DNA of 64,000 bases, from positions 1-64,000 of the forward strand of contig CAJMQN010000008.1 in NCBI GenBank assembly GCA_905215695.1. The letters run 5' to 3'. This DNA is from an uncultured bacterium (GTDB taxonomy: Bacteria; Bacillota; Clostridia; Christensenellales; HGM11417). The notes beneath the pieces were generated by a model that saw only the letters and a program-made list of their open reading frames with translations, ran no database searches and had not been told where the DNA came from. Position 1 is the first letter of the stretch. Each line of letters starts with the position of its first letter. The translations under genes and the position numbers were made by a program. Shown here piece after piece: positions 23,011-30,557 of the stretch.

Positions 23011-23864
23011 CGGCGCGGGTGCTCGTCGCGGGGCTCGGGCTCATCGGCGGGAGTTTCGCAAAGGCTTTGCAGGCGGCGAACCGCAGGCTCGGAGAAAAGC
23101 GGTTTGAGGTGCTCGGACTCGATCGGGACGGGGACGTGCTCGGGCACGCTCTCGCGGACGGCGCGATTGACCGCGTTGCGGACGCTCTCGGCGAGGCTGA
23201 CTTTGCCGTGCTCGCCCTGTCCCCGCGCGGGATTCGGGAATTCCTCGCCGCAAGGGGCGGAGAGTTCCGCGCGGACGCGATCGTCCTCGACGTGTGCGGG
23301 GTCAAAACCGAACTCTGCGATTTCGTGCGGGAACTGCCGGGGAGAAGGTTCTGTTTCTTCGGGTGTCACCCCATGGCGGGGCGGGAAGTTTCGGGATACG
23401 AGTCCTCGCTCCCCACGCTCTTTTTGCACGCGAGCTTTGCGATTACCCGCGCGGAGGGGCTCGGACAGGACGAAAAAAAGCTCGCAGACCTCAAGGCGTT
23501 GGTTCGCGAACTCGGTTTTGAAAAAATTGCGGAGATGTCCCCCGAGGAGCACGACCGCGTGATCGCTTACACCTCGCAGCTCTGTCACGTCGTCTCCTCC
23601 GCTTACGTCAAAAGTTCCGCGTTCGGGGAGCGGGAAGGACTGACGGCGGGGAGTTTTCGGGATCTGTCACGCGTCGCCTATCTCGACGCGGGGCTGTGGA
23701 CGGAGCTTTTCCTCGAAAATCGGGACGCGCTCTTCCGTCAAACCGACGAACTCATCCGCAACCTGACCGACTACCGCGACGCGTTGAAGTCCGCGGACGC
23801 GGAGAGGCTCAAGTCCCTGCTCGCGGAGGGCAGAAGGCTCGCGGAGGGCTTGCGGAAAAAATAA
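23007..23864 (+). CDS. tyrA: Prephenate dehydrogenase
   Basis: A 285-residue NAD(P)-dependent enzyme turning prephenate into 4-hydroxyphenylpyruvate, the precursor of tyrosine. Rossmann loop VLVAGLGLIGGSFAKAL at the start, FGCHPMAGREVSGYESSL with the conserved catalytic-site His, and SPEEHDRVIAYTSQLCHVV in the helical dimer domain. There is no ACT domain, so feedback control by tyrosine must act elsewhere. Start ATG overlaps the aroF stop (ATGA, 4 bp). It ends at a strong terminator. Confidence 0.93.
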   Translation: MTARVLVAGLGLIGGSFAKALQAANRRLGEKRFEVLGLDRDGDVLGHALADGAIDRVADALGEADFAVLALSPRGIREFLAARGGEFRADAIVLDVCGVKTELCDFVRELPGRRFCFFGCHPMAGREVSGYESSLPTLFLHASFAITRAEGLGQDEKKLADLKALVRELGFEKIAEMSPEEHDRVIAYTSQLCHVVSSAYVKSSAFGEREGLTAGSFRDLSRVAYLDAGLWTELFLENRDALFRQTDELIRNLTDYRDALKSADAERLKSLLAEGRRLAEGLRKK

Positions 23865-23866
23865 CA

Positions 23867-23894
23867 AAAGACCGAAGGTCAGCCTTCGGTCTTT
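23867..23894. terminator. Bidirectional terminator between tyrA and ttcA
   Basis: Stem AAGACCGAAGG / CCTTCGGTCTT with a 4-nt loop; A-rich on the left and T-rich on the right, so it works for both converging genes. Confidence 0.85.
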
Positions 23895-24744
23895 ATTCGT
23901 ATCTGTCGAGAAAGGTCTCGGATTTTTCGCCGTCGTGCCAGCCGATGATCGTCTCGAGATTGACGTTGTGCACGCTTCGGAAAATGTTTAAATCCACGTT
24001 CGGATTGACCTTGCGGAGCTCGGCGAGAAGCTTTTTCGTCTCCGCGCGCTTGCTCATGCCCTCGTGTTCCGCCGATTTCTCGGTGAAACGGCAGGCGCAG
24101 CGGATAAATTCGAGTCCGTTGTACCTCGCCCACGCCACGATTGCGGATTCGGGCACGAGGTACATCGGGCGTATCAGTTCCATGCCCGGGAAATTCGTGC
24201 TGTGCAGTTTGGGCATCATCGTGCGGTACTCCGCGGCGTAGGTCATGCTCATGAGAATGGTCTCCACCACGTCGTCGAAGTGGTGTCCAAGCGCAATCTT
24301 GTTACAGCCGAGTTTCTGCGCGTTCGCGTACAGGTATCCCCGACGCATGCGCGCGCAGAGGTAGCAGGGCGATTGTTCCACGTCCGCCACTGCGTCGAAA
24401 ATTTCGGTCTCGAAAATGTTTAAGTCCAATCCTAAAATTTCCGCGTTCTGCTCGATTTTTGCGCGGTTTTCGGGATGGTAGCCCGGGTCCATTGTCAGGA
24501 ATACGAGTTCGAAACGCTTTTCTCCGTGCCGCTGCAATTCCTGCATGCACTTGGCGAGAAGCATCGAATCTTTGCCCCCCGAGATACAGACGGCGATTTT
24601 GTCCCCTTCGGAGATGAGCTCGTACTCCCGCACGCCCCGCGTGAACTTCCGCCAAACGTCCTTTCGGAACTTCTTTAAAATGGACTGTTCAATCTTTTCC
24701 AAACGGGTCAGCGGACGCCCACGGCGGTCAAACGCCCTTTCCAT
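23893..24744 (-). CDS. TtcA/TtuA-type tRNA 2-thiolation protein
   Basis: A 283-residue PP-loop ATPase that adenylates a tRNA base and inserts sulfur. SGGKDSMLL is the ATP loop, PCYLCARMRRGYL holds the CxxC and CACRFTEKS the third cysteine for the 4Fe-4S cluster, and GHHFDDVVETILM is conserved. TtcA makes 2-thiocytidine at position 32; a related thiouridine role (TtuA-like) cannot be excluded. The start overlaps the end of mrp by 17 bp with a poor ribosome site, implying coupling to mrp. Mrp is an iron-sulfur carrier, a sensible partner for a cluster-dependent enzyme. Confidence 0.85.
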   Translation of the reverse strand: MERAFDRRGRPLTRLEKIEQSILKKFRKDVWRKFTRGVREYELISEGDKIAVCISGGKDSMLLAKCMQELQRHGEKRFELVFLTMDPGYHPENRAKIEQNAEILGLDLNIFETEIFDAVADVEQSPCYLCARMRRGYLYANAQKLGCNKIALGHHFDDVVETILMSMTYAAEYRTMMPKLHSTNFPGMELIRPMYLVPESAIVAWARYNGLEFIRCACRFTEKSAEHEGMSKRAETKKLLAELRKVNPNVDLNIFRSVHNVNLETIIGWHDGEKSETFLDRYE

Positions 24745-25561
24745 CCGGACAGAGCGATTCTACGGCGTCCGCCGCGCGCTCCAACGAATCCCCCTCAAAG
24801 AGCTCCACCAATCCACGGTCACAGAGCGCCGCGAAATTCGGGTCGATGGGAAGTTTTGCGAGCACGGGAAGTCCGTACTCCTCCGCGACCTCTTCGATGC
24901 CGCTCTTTCCGAATATCTCGACCTGTTTTCCGCAGTCAGGGCACTCGAAATAGCTGTAGTTCTCCACGAGTCCGAGAATGGGCACGTTCATGGTCTTTGC
25001 CATGTTCACCGCCTTGCCCACGATCATGGACACGAGCTGTTGGGGACTCGTCACCACCACGATTCCGTCAACGGGCAGGGACTGGAACACCGTGAGCGGC
25101 ACGTCACCCGTTCCCGGAGGCATATCTACAAACATAAAATCTACATCGTTCCACAAAACGTCCGTCCAAAACTGTTTGACCAATCCCGAAATCACGGGAC
25201 CGCGCCAGATGACAGGGTCGGTGTCATTCTCCAAAAGCAGGTTGGAGGACATGATTTCCACCCCCGTCCGGCTCATGGCGGGCAGAAGCCCGAGCGAGGA
25301 GGACGCCGCCTTCTCCGTGATTCCGAACATCTTGGGGATGCTGGGTCCCGTCACGTCCGCGTCCAAAACCGCGGTCTTTCTGCCGCGGCGGGTCAACGTC
25401 ACCGCGAGCATGGAGGTCACGAGGGATTTTCCCACCCCGCCCTTGCCCGAGACGATGCCGATTATCTTTTTTACGTTGGTGGTCTCGTGCGGCTTTTCCA
25501 CGAGACTCTTCTTTTCTCCGCAGTTGCTGTCACAGCTTCCGCAGTCATGCGTACATCCCAT
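24728..25561 (-). CDS. mrp: Mrp/NBP35-family iron-sulfur carrier ATPase
   Basis: A 277-residue deviant-Walker P-loop ATPase that carries or inserts 4Fe-4S clusters. It starts MGCTHDCGSCDSNCG, a cysteine-rich N-terminus like NBP35, then GIVSGKGGVGKSLVTSML (Walker A), DVTGPSIPKMFG, DMPPGTGDVPL and the cluster-bridging CPDCG. The ATG at 25559-25561 is preferred over an upstream one because AGGAGA is well spaced. First gene of the mrp-ttcA unit. Confidence 0.92.
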   Translation of the reverse strand: MGCTHDCGSCDSNCGEKKSLVEKPHETTNVKKIIGIVSGKGGVGKSLVTSMLAVTLTRRGRKTAVLDADVTGPSIPKMFGITEKAASSSLGLLPAMSRTGVEIMSSNLLLENDTDPVIWRGPVISGLVKQFWTDVLWNDVDFMFVDMPPGTGDVPLTVFQSLPVDGIVVVTSPQQLVSMIVGKAVNMAKTMNVPILGLVENYSYFECPDCGKQVEIFGKSGIEEVAEEYGLPVLAKLPIDPNFAALCDRGLVELFEGDSLERAADAVESLCPDGKGV

Positions 25562-25590
25562 TTCTCTTCTCCTTGTCTTTGCTCTCACAT

Positions 25591-25620
25591 ATGATAGTCC
25601 AAATACCCGGTTTTTGTCAA
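25591..25620 (-). promoter_or_regulatory. mrp promoter
   Basis: TTGACA (25615-25620), 18-bp spacer, TATCAT (25591-25596). The -35 overlaps the stop codon of the upstream SDR gene. Confidence 0.8.
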
Positions 25621-26375
25621 CTCTTTCGGGTCTTGCGTTTCTGAATTCTGCGCTCCGCGCGCACCAAAATCCAATCAGGGAGCAGGCGCGCCGCGAGCCT
25701 TCCCCATTTCGCCGCGCCGGGCAGAATCAACGGTTTGCCCCGAAACAGACCCGAAAGCGCGATGTTTGCGCAGGTTTCGGGAGACATGCCCCGACGGGGA
25801 TTTCCGCCGGCGCGCGCGTCGAAGGGGGTCGAAAGCGGTCCCGGGCAGAGCGTGCTCAAGGTTATCCCGCTCCCGGTTGCGCGGAGTTCCTCGGAGAGGG
25901 CGCGGGAGTATGCGTACACATAACTTTTGGACGCCGCGTACGCCGCAAAAAAGGGCGAGGGCGCAAACGCTGCCGCGCTCGATACGTTTAAAATCCGCCC
26001 CGCTTTCCCTGCGCGCAAAAACGCGTTCGTCAAAATCTGCACGGCGCAGGCGTTGACCTCAAGAATTTCCAATTCCGCATCGCCGAGCGCCGCGGATTCG
26101 CCGAGAAGTCCGAATCCCGCGCAGTTGACGAGCACTTCATACCCCCCTGCCGCAAGTTTTTCCGCGAGGGCGCGGGTCTGCGCACGCAGGGACAGGTCGC
26201 AAGGATAACCTTCCGACCCGGGCAATTCCGCGGCGAGCGCGTTCAGTTTTTCTTCCTCACGTCCCACAAGGGTCAGGGCGTAGCCCCGCGCCCAAAGAGC
26301 GCGGGAAATCGCAAGACCGAGCCCCGAACTCGCGCCTGTCACGAGCGCGCGGGGGGGAGATTCTTTTTCTGTCAT
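25617..26375 (-). CDS. Short-chain dehydrogenase/reductase
   Basis: A 252-residue classical SDR: nucleotide loop TGASSGLGLAISRAL (residues 14-28), NCAGFG, catalytic Ser in NVSSAAAF and YAASK with the Tyr-x3-Lys pair. The C-terminal 40 residues are basic, as in the YqjQ/DltE-like group, and may sit on the membrane. The substrate is unknown. The ATG overlaps the stop of the ROK gene by 4 bp, so it is co-transcribed with it. Confidence 0.88.
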   Translation of the reverse strand: MTEKESPPRALVTGASSGLGLAISRALWARGYALTLVGREEEKLNALAAELPGSEGYPCDLSLRAQTRALAEKLAAGGYEVLVNCAGFGLLGESAALGDAELEILEVNACAVQILTNAFLRAGKAGRILNVSSAAAFAPSPFFAAYAASKSYVYAYSRALSEELRATGSGITLSTLCPGPLSTPFDARAGGNPRRGMSPETCANIALSGLFRGKPLILPGAAKWGRLAARLLPDWILVRAERRIQKRKTRKS

Positions 26376-27724
26376 TTTTCTCTCTCCAGCCGCGGCATGG
26401 TCGCGGCGGCGAACGCCTGCCCGAGACGGCGGTCTTCCTCGTCAGGGATTCTGACCGAAAACGTACACTCGGGGTATTGGGCGAGCACGCTCCGCGCCTG
26501 TGCCGCGACGATTTCTCCGCCCCTGCCGCTCATGACGCGACCGAGGACGAGTACTTCGTCGATTTCATAGAAGAGCGCGTAGTACGCGAGCGAGTATCCG
26601 AGATAGATTCCGATGTCCCGAAACACCTCGAGTGCGGGCACTTCCCCCGCGTCCGCGCGCCTCTGCACCTCTTTGAGTTTCCCCGCCGCGCTCTCCGAAC
26701 GGAAGGGAATGCCTGCGCGCGCCGCGAGCCTGACGACGCCCTCCTGCGAGAGATACCGACCGCCGCAGCCGACGTCTCCCGTCCATGGGTCGCGCACCGC
26801 CGAAGCTCCGACGTCTATCGGAACCGAGGAGAGTTCGGAGAGCCAGCCGGACAGAGAACCGTCCTTCGACAGATACCCCGACGCCTCGCTCGTTCCCATG
26901 GCGATGCCGAGAATTCCCTTCCTGCCCCGATTGAGACCGCCCGCCAGCGCGGTCACGTCCCCGTCGTTGGCGACCGCGAGCGGCACGCCGTATTTTTCCG
27001 CAATCTCGATATACACCGTCTTGAGCCGCTCCCGTGCCTCCGGGGGCATACTGCGGTACAGCGAGGACTCCATGAGCTTGTTCCCGACGCAGATCCCCGC
27101 GCTCGAAACGCCGATGCCGTCCACCCGCGGCAGGTGCTCCGCCGCGCTCGCAATCGCCTTTTCAATCCCCGAAACAAGGTAATCCGGGGTCTTTTGAATT
27201 TTGGGAGACCACTCGACCTCTTCGGTATAGACGACTTCGCCGTCCTTGACCGCAACGACCTTGCGGTCACTCCCGCCCGCGTCGAATCCGATGCGACAGC
27301 CGTCCATGTACCCTCCCGCGGGACGCTCCGCGGACATCATCGCGGGCACTTCGGACATCTCGCAGGAGACCACCTCGAAGGGGCGTTCGTAGATGCGGGA
27401 CATGAGCGCGGCATCAAAGGCGCGCGCTCCGTCCGGCGCGTACTGCCCGCGCAGATATTCATAGACCGCTTCGTCCCCCGCCACGTACAGCCGGAATCCG
27501 CCCGCAGACCATAGCATCGCCTTTGCTATCCGTTCGGCAATGCGTTTGTTCTCCTCGCAGGGCAGGGCAAAAATCTCCAGACGAAACCGCACACAGCTCT
27601 TCTTGCGGTACACGCACAACAGAAGAGGCTTTGACGGGCTTTCGGCGACACGCGCGCAAAAGTCCCTGTACCATTCCTTGATGGGGAAAAAATCCGCGTC
27701 CAGCGAAGGCATGATCTTATTCAT
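26372..27724 (-). CDS. ROK-family sugar kinase-like protein with N-terminal extension
   Basis: A 450-residue protein. The C-terminal two-thirds is an actin-fold ROK protein: GFDAGGSDRKVVAVKDGE (phosphate-1, about residue 146), VANDGDVTALAGG (catalytic Asp), LGIAMGTSEASGYL. The first ~140 residues are not in ordinary ROK kinases and have no recognised DNA-binding helix-turn-helix. I see no complete Cys-rich zinc motif of ROK glucokinases, so activity is uncertain. No Shine-Dalgarno; a TATAAT ends 6 nt before the ATG, predicting a leaderless mRNA. Coupled to the SDR gene by a 4-bp overlap, perhaps acting in one sugar pathway. Confidence 0.75.
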   Translation of the reverse strand: MNKIMPSLDADFFPIKEWYRDFCARVAESPSKPLLLCVYRKKSCVRFRLEIFALPCEENKRIAERIAKAMLWSAGGFRLYVAGDEAVYEYLRGQYAPDGARAFDAALMSRIYERPFEVVSCEMSEVPAMMSAERPAGGYMDGCRIGFDAGGSDRKVVAVKDGEVVYTEEVEWSPKIQKTPDYLVSGIEKAIASAAEHLPRVDGIGVSSAGICVGNKLMESSLYRSMPPEARERLKTVYIEIAEKYGVPLAVANDGDVTALAGGLNRGRKGILGIAMGTSEASGYLSKDGSLSGWLSELSSVPIDVGASAVRDPWTGDVGCGGRYLSQEGVVRLAARAGIPFRSESAAGKLKEVQRRADAGEVPALEVFRDIGIYLGYSLAYYALFYEIDEVLVLGRVMSGRGGEIVAAQARSVLAQYPECTFSVRIPDEEDRRLGQAFAAATMPRLEREK

Positions 27725-27730
27725 ATTTAT

Positions 27731-27760
27731 ATTATATCATAGGAGACGGAAAGGGCGCAA
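27731..27760 (-). promoter_or_regulatory. ROK-SDR promoter (predicted leaderless)
   Basis: TTGCGC (27755-27760), 18-bp spacer, TATAAT (27731-27736) with extended TGA, then 6 nt to the ATG at 27724. Confidence 0.75.
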
Positions 27761-27862
27761 GGGAATCCCGACAGGTCGGGAGGCGGAGAGTAGGAAAATC
27801 CGCAAGGGAATCCGGCAGGGCGGGAGCGGAGAGAATCCGGCAGGGCGGGAGGCGGGGATAGG
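27761..27862. repeat. Three degenerate GC-rich direct repeats
   Basis: Three copies of a unit like GGGAATCCGGCAGGGCGGGAG (the first reads GGGAATCCCGACAGGTCGGGAG) begin near 27761, 27807 and 27832, with a shared GGCGG(A/G)GA...AGGAAAA...ATCCGCA tail between them. They lie in a short noncoding spacer upstream of the ROK promoter and next to a terminator that shares AAATCCGCA. Too few and too irregular for a CRISPR. Confidence 0.6.
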
Positions 27863-27864
27863 AA

Positions 27865-27892
27865 AAATCCGCACCTGTTTCGGTGCGGATTT
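27865..27892 (-). terminator. Terminator of the ferritin-like gene
   Basis: Stem AAATCCGCACC (27865-27875) / GGTGCGGATTT (27882-27892), followed on the minus strand by TTTTTCC. Confidence 0.8.
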
Positions 27893-27903
27893 CCGTACGC
27901 CGC

Positions 27904-29145
27904 TTACAGCGAGGCGCGCCCCACCGTAATGTTGTCCGAGGTGCGGTCGCGGAGTTCCTTGATCGGATGCGCTTTTTCCTCGTAACGGTAGTCCTGCCCG
28001 TTTACGCGGATATACTCCTCGATGGTCGTGTGCGTCGCGACGGTGTCCGCGCGCTTGTTGACCACGTTCTGATACTTAAAGAAGGAATCGTTTTCGGGGA
28101 GTTCCGTCACCTTGCAGAAGTTCTCAAGGTGCGCCGTCTCCTGCGCGTCTTTGAGCGCGTTGCGGATATAGTCCTTGTTGGATTTGATTTGCAGAAGTTT
28201 GGGGAAAGTTCCCTCGGGGATGACCTCCTGCCACTCCTTGCCCTCGTACTTCTTGAGAAGTTTGGCGGCGTGGTGCAGGTGCGCGACTTCGTAGTCGAAG
28301 AACTCTTCCCAACTCTTTTTGACCTCGGGGTCGCTCTCGTCCATATAGCAGGAGTAATAGAGATAGCACTCGGTATATTCGTGCATGAGAAGACACTCGA
28401 GCATGGTCGTCTCCGTGTCGATCAGACTTCCGTACTGCGAGACGTGCTGTTCCTCAATCATGCCGATTTCAGTGTAAAGTTTGCGCCCCGGTTCGGTGGA
28501 ATAGAGGTTTGCCACGTTCATATAGTAGTTCATCGTCTGCTGCTCCGCCGCCGTGATGATGGAGACGTTCAGCTTTGTGTTCGGCGTCGCGGTCTTATTG
28601 TTGATATGCCTTTTGACGTCGTCCATCGGAAAACGGTGCTCGGAAATGGTCGGGCGTCCGGGCATGATTTCGGTATATTTTCCGACGAGCCTTTCCCCCT
28701 TGATTCCGCTCTCGGATTCGAGAAGGTCTGCGTAGCGGTACAGGTGGTCGAAGTCCTCCAAGAGCGCGAAGTCCAAACACTGTTTGACATATTTGTCCTT
28801 CTCGAGAAGGGCGAGCGCGACGGTCAGGTCAACGGCGAGCTGTTCGTAGGAAATCGTATGTTCCAAAATGCTTTCGTCGATGGGCTTGAAAGCGGCGATA
28901 CGCTTTTGCTGCTGCTGCTCAATCCGACGGCAAAGCGCGAGTTCGCGGCGGAGGTCGTTGTCCCCGCAATGGCGATGGAAGTCGTGCGAATACTTCACTG
29001 CCTCGAATTCCGTGCCGTTCATGAGGATAATCCGCACTTTGGTATAGGGATCGACCTCGTTCTTATCGTAGGGCTTGGGATTCATCTGCGTCCAATTCTG
29101 AAAGCACTTTTCGAGCTTCATCGGTTTCTGTTCAAAGGGATTCAT
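27904..29145 (-). CDS. Ferritin-like diiron protein, unknown function
   Basis: A 413-residue soluble protein. Its centre has the helix pattern of ferritin-like diiron carriers: EQQTMNYYMN (near residue 200), IEEQHVSQYG (near 228), HEYTECYLYY (near 253) and EVAHLHHAAKLL (near 285), giving two ExxH-type ligand sets. The N-terminal ~190 residues and the C-terminal ~100 have no recognised domain. It is twice the size of rubrerythrin or ferritin. GGAGG precedes the ATG at 29143-29145; the very long frame that continues upstream is antisense to lysA and is not used. Divergent from lysA across a 117-bp spacer holding a perfect 11-bp inverted repeat. An oxidative-stress role is only a guess. Confidence 0.75.
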   Translation of the reverse strand: MNPFEQKPMKLEKCFQNWTQMNPKPYDKNEVDPYTKVRIILMNGTEFEAVKYSHDFHRHCGDNDLRRELALCRRIEQQQQKRIAAFKPIDESILEHTISYEQLAVDLTVALALLEKDKYVKQCLDFALLEDFDHLYRYADLLESESGIKGERLVGKYTEIMPGRPTISEHRFPMDDVKRHINNKTATPNTKLNVSIITAAEQQTMNYYMNVANLYSTEPGRKLYTEIGMIEEQHVSQYGSLIDTETTMLECLLMHEYTECYLYYSCYMDESDPEVKKSWEEFFDYEVAHLHHAAKLLKKYEGKEWQEVIPEGTFPKLLQIKSNKDYIRNALKDAQETAHLENFCKVTELPENDSFFKYQNVVNKRADTVATHTTIEEYIRVNGQDYRYEEKAHPIKELRDRTSDNITVGRASL

Positions 29146-29161
29146 ATCTTTCCTCCGAAAA

Positions 29162-29205
29162 AAGTTTTTTTGATACCCGAATGATAACCATTTCCAAAAA
29201 AACTT
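29162..29205. promoter_or_regulatory. 11-bp inverted repeat between the ferritin-like gene and lysA
   Basis: AAGTTTTTTTG (29162-29172) and CAAAAAAACTT (29195-29205), perfect arms 22 bp apart. The arms are two helical turns plus apart, so a dimeric or looping regulator could bind; an RNA hairpin in the ferritin-like leader is the alternative. Confidence 0.4.
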
Positions 29206-29226
29206 ATACGGACGCCGGGAAAATCC

Positions 29227-29255
29227 TTGCGCTTCCCGAAATTTTGCGATAAAAT
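29227..29255 (+). promoter_or_regulatory. lysA promoter (predicted leaderless)
   Basis: TTGCGC (29227-29232), 17-bp spacer, TAAAAT (29250-29255), then 7 nt to the ATG at 29263. No Shine-Dalgarno. Confidence 0.75.
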
Positions 29256-29262
29256 AGATAGC

Positions 29263-30519
29263 ATGAAAAAGCCCTTTATTACGCTGGAAAAAGCGAAAGA
29301 GATCGACGCAAAATACCCGACTCCCTTCCACATCTATGACGAGAAGGGAATTCGCGACAACGCCGCGGACTTGCTCCGGGCGTTTTCCTGGAATCCCGGC
29401 TATCGGGAATATTTCGCCGTCAAGGCAACCCCCACCCCCGCTATCCTGAAAATCCTGCAAAGCATGGGCTGCGGCGTGGACTGCTCCTCCTACACGGAGC
29501 TTCTCATGGCGGAGGCGCTCGGCTTTTCGGGGGACGATATCATGTTTTCCTCCAACGAGACCGCCGCGGAGGAATACGTGCTTGCGAGAAAGCTCGGCGC
29601 AATCATCAACCTCGACGACATCACGCACATCGACTTTCTCAAGGATTCCGCGGGCATTCCCGAAAAAATCTGTCTGCGGTACAATCCGGGCGGGGATTTT
29701 AAAATCAACAACCTGATCATGGGCACGCCCGCCGACGCCAAGTACGGCATGACACGCCCGCAGCTCACCGAGGCGGTCAAGCGCTTGCAGGCGCTCGGCG
29801 TCAGGGAATTCGGTATCCATGCCTTCCTCGCGTCCAACACGCTCGGCAACGAGTATTACCCCAAGCTCGCGCAGATTCTGTTCGAGACGGTGCGGGAACT
29901 TTCCGCCGAGACGGGCGCGAAGTTCGTGTTCTGCAACCTCTCGGGAGGCATCGGCGTGCCCTATCGCCCCGACCAAGAGAAAAACGACGTGCACGTCATT
30001 GCCGCGGGCGTGAAAAAGGCGTACGACGAGACCCTCGGCGCGGACAGCGGCGTGAAAATCTTTACCGAACTCGGGAGATACATGCTCGCGCCCTACGGCA
30101 TGCTCATCACCAAGGCGATTCACTTCAAGCACACGCACAAGGAATATATCGGGTGCGACGCCTGCGCCGCAAACCTCATGCGACCCATGATGTACGGTGC
30201 GTACCACCACATCACCGTGCTCGGAAAAGAGAATCTCCCCTGCGACCGCAAGTACGACGTGGTAGGTTCCCTCTGCGAAAACAGCGACAAGTTTGCAATC
30301 GACCGCATGCTCCCCGAGGTGGAGCGCGGCGATTACCTCGCCATTCACGACGCGGGAGCGCACGGATTTTCCATGGGCTACAATTACAACGGTAAGCTCC
30401 GAAGCGCCGAAATTCTCCTGCATGAGGATGGCTCTTTCGAGTGTATCCGCAGAGCCGAGACTCCCAAGGACTACTTCGCGACCTTCGATTTCCTGCCCGA
30501 ATTCAAAAAATACAGATAA
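29263..30519 (+). CDS. lysA: Diaminopimelate decarboxylase-like PLP enzyme
   Basis: A 418-residue fold-III PLP decarboxylase, the last step of lysine synthesis. YFAVKATPTPAIL holds the PLP lysine; GCGVDCSSYTEL, GGIGVPYRP, TELGRYMLAPYG and RPMMYGAYHH follow in LysA order, and GSLCENSDKFA corresponds to the substrate-contacting Cys-Glu block. ELGR replaces the usual EPGR and CENSD the usual CESGD, so a related amino-acid or polyamine decarboxylase is possible. The start is the ATG at 29263, directly after the promoter. It ends at a strong terminator. Confidence 0.85.
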   Translation: MKKPFITLEKAKEIDAKYPTPFHIYDEKGIRDNAADLLRAFSWNPGYREYFAVKATPTPAILKILQSMGCGVDCSSYTELLMAEALGFSGDDIMFSSNETAAEEYVLARKLGAIINLDDITHIDFLKDSAGIPEKICLRYNPGGDFKINNLIMGTPADAKYGMTRPQLTEAVKRLQALGVREFGIHAFLASNTLGNEYYPKLAQILFETVRELSAETGAKFVFCNLSGGIGVPYRPDQEKNDVHVIAAGVKKAYDETLGADSGVKIFTELGRYMLAPYGMLITKAIHFKHTHKEYIGCDACAANLMRPMMYGAYHHITVLGKENLPCDRKYDVVGSLCENSDKFAIDRMLPEVERGDYLAIHDAGAHGFSMGYNYNGKLRSAEILLHEDGSFECIRRAETPKDYFATFDFLPEFKKYR

Positions 30520-30520
30520 A

Positions 30521-30549
30521 AAAAGCCTTCCCGTTCGGGAAGGCTTTTT
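30521..30549. terminator. Bidirectional terminator between lysA and ppx
   Basis: A 13-bp stem AAAAGCCTTCCCG (30521-30533) / CGGGAAGGCTTTT (30536-30548) flanked by A and T runs. The 2-nt gap means the effective loop takes in the top base pairs. Confidence 0.9.
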
Positions 30550-30557
30550 CTTTTGCT

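Noticed and set aside
27755..27892. CRISPR array
   Set aside because: Only three irregular units with unequal spacing and no cas genes.
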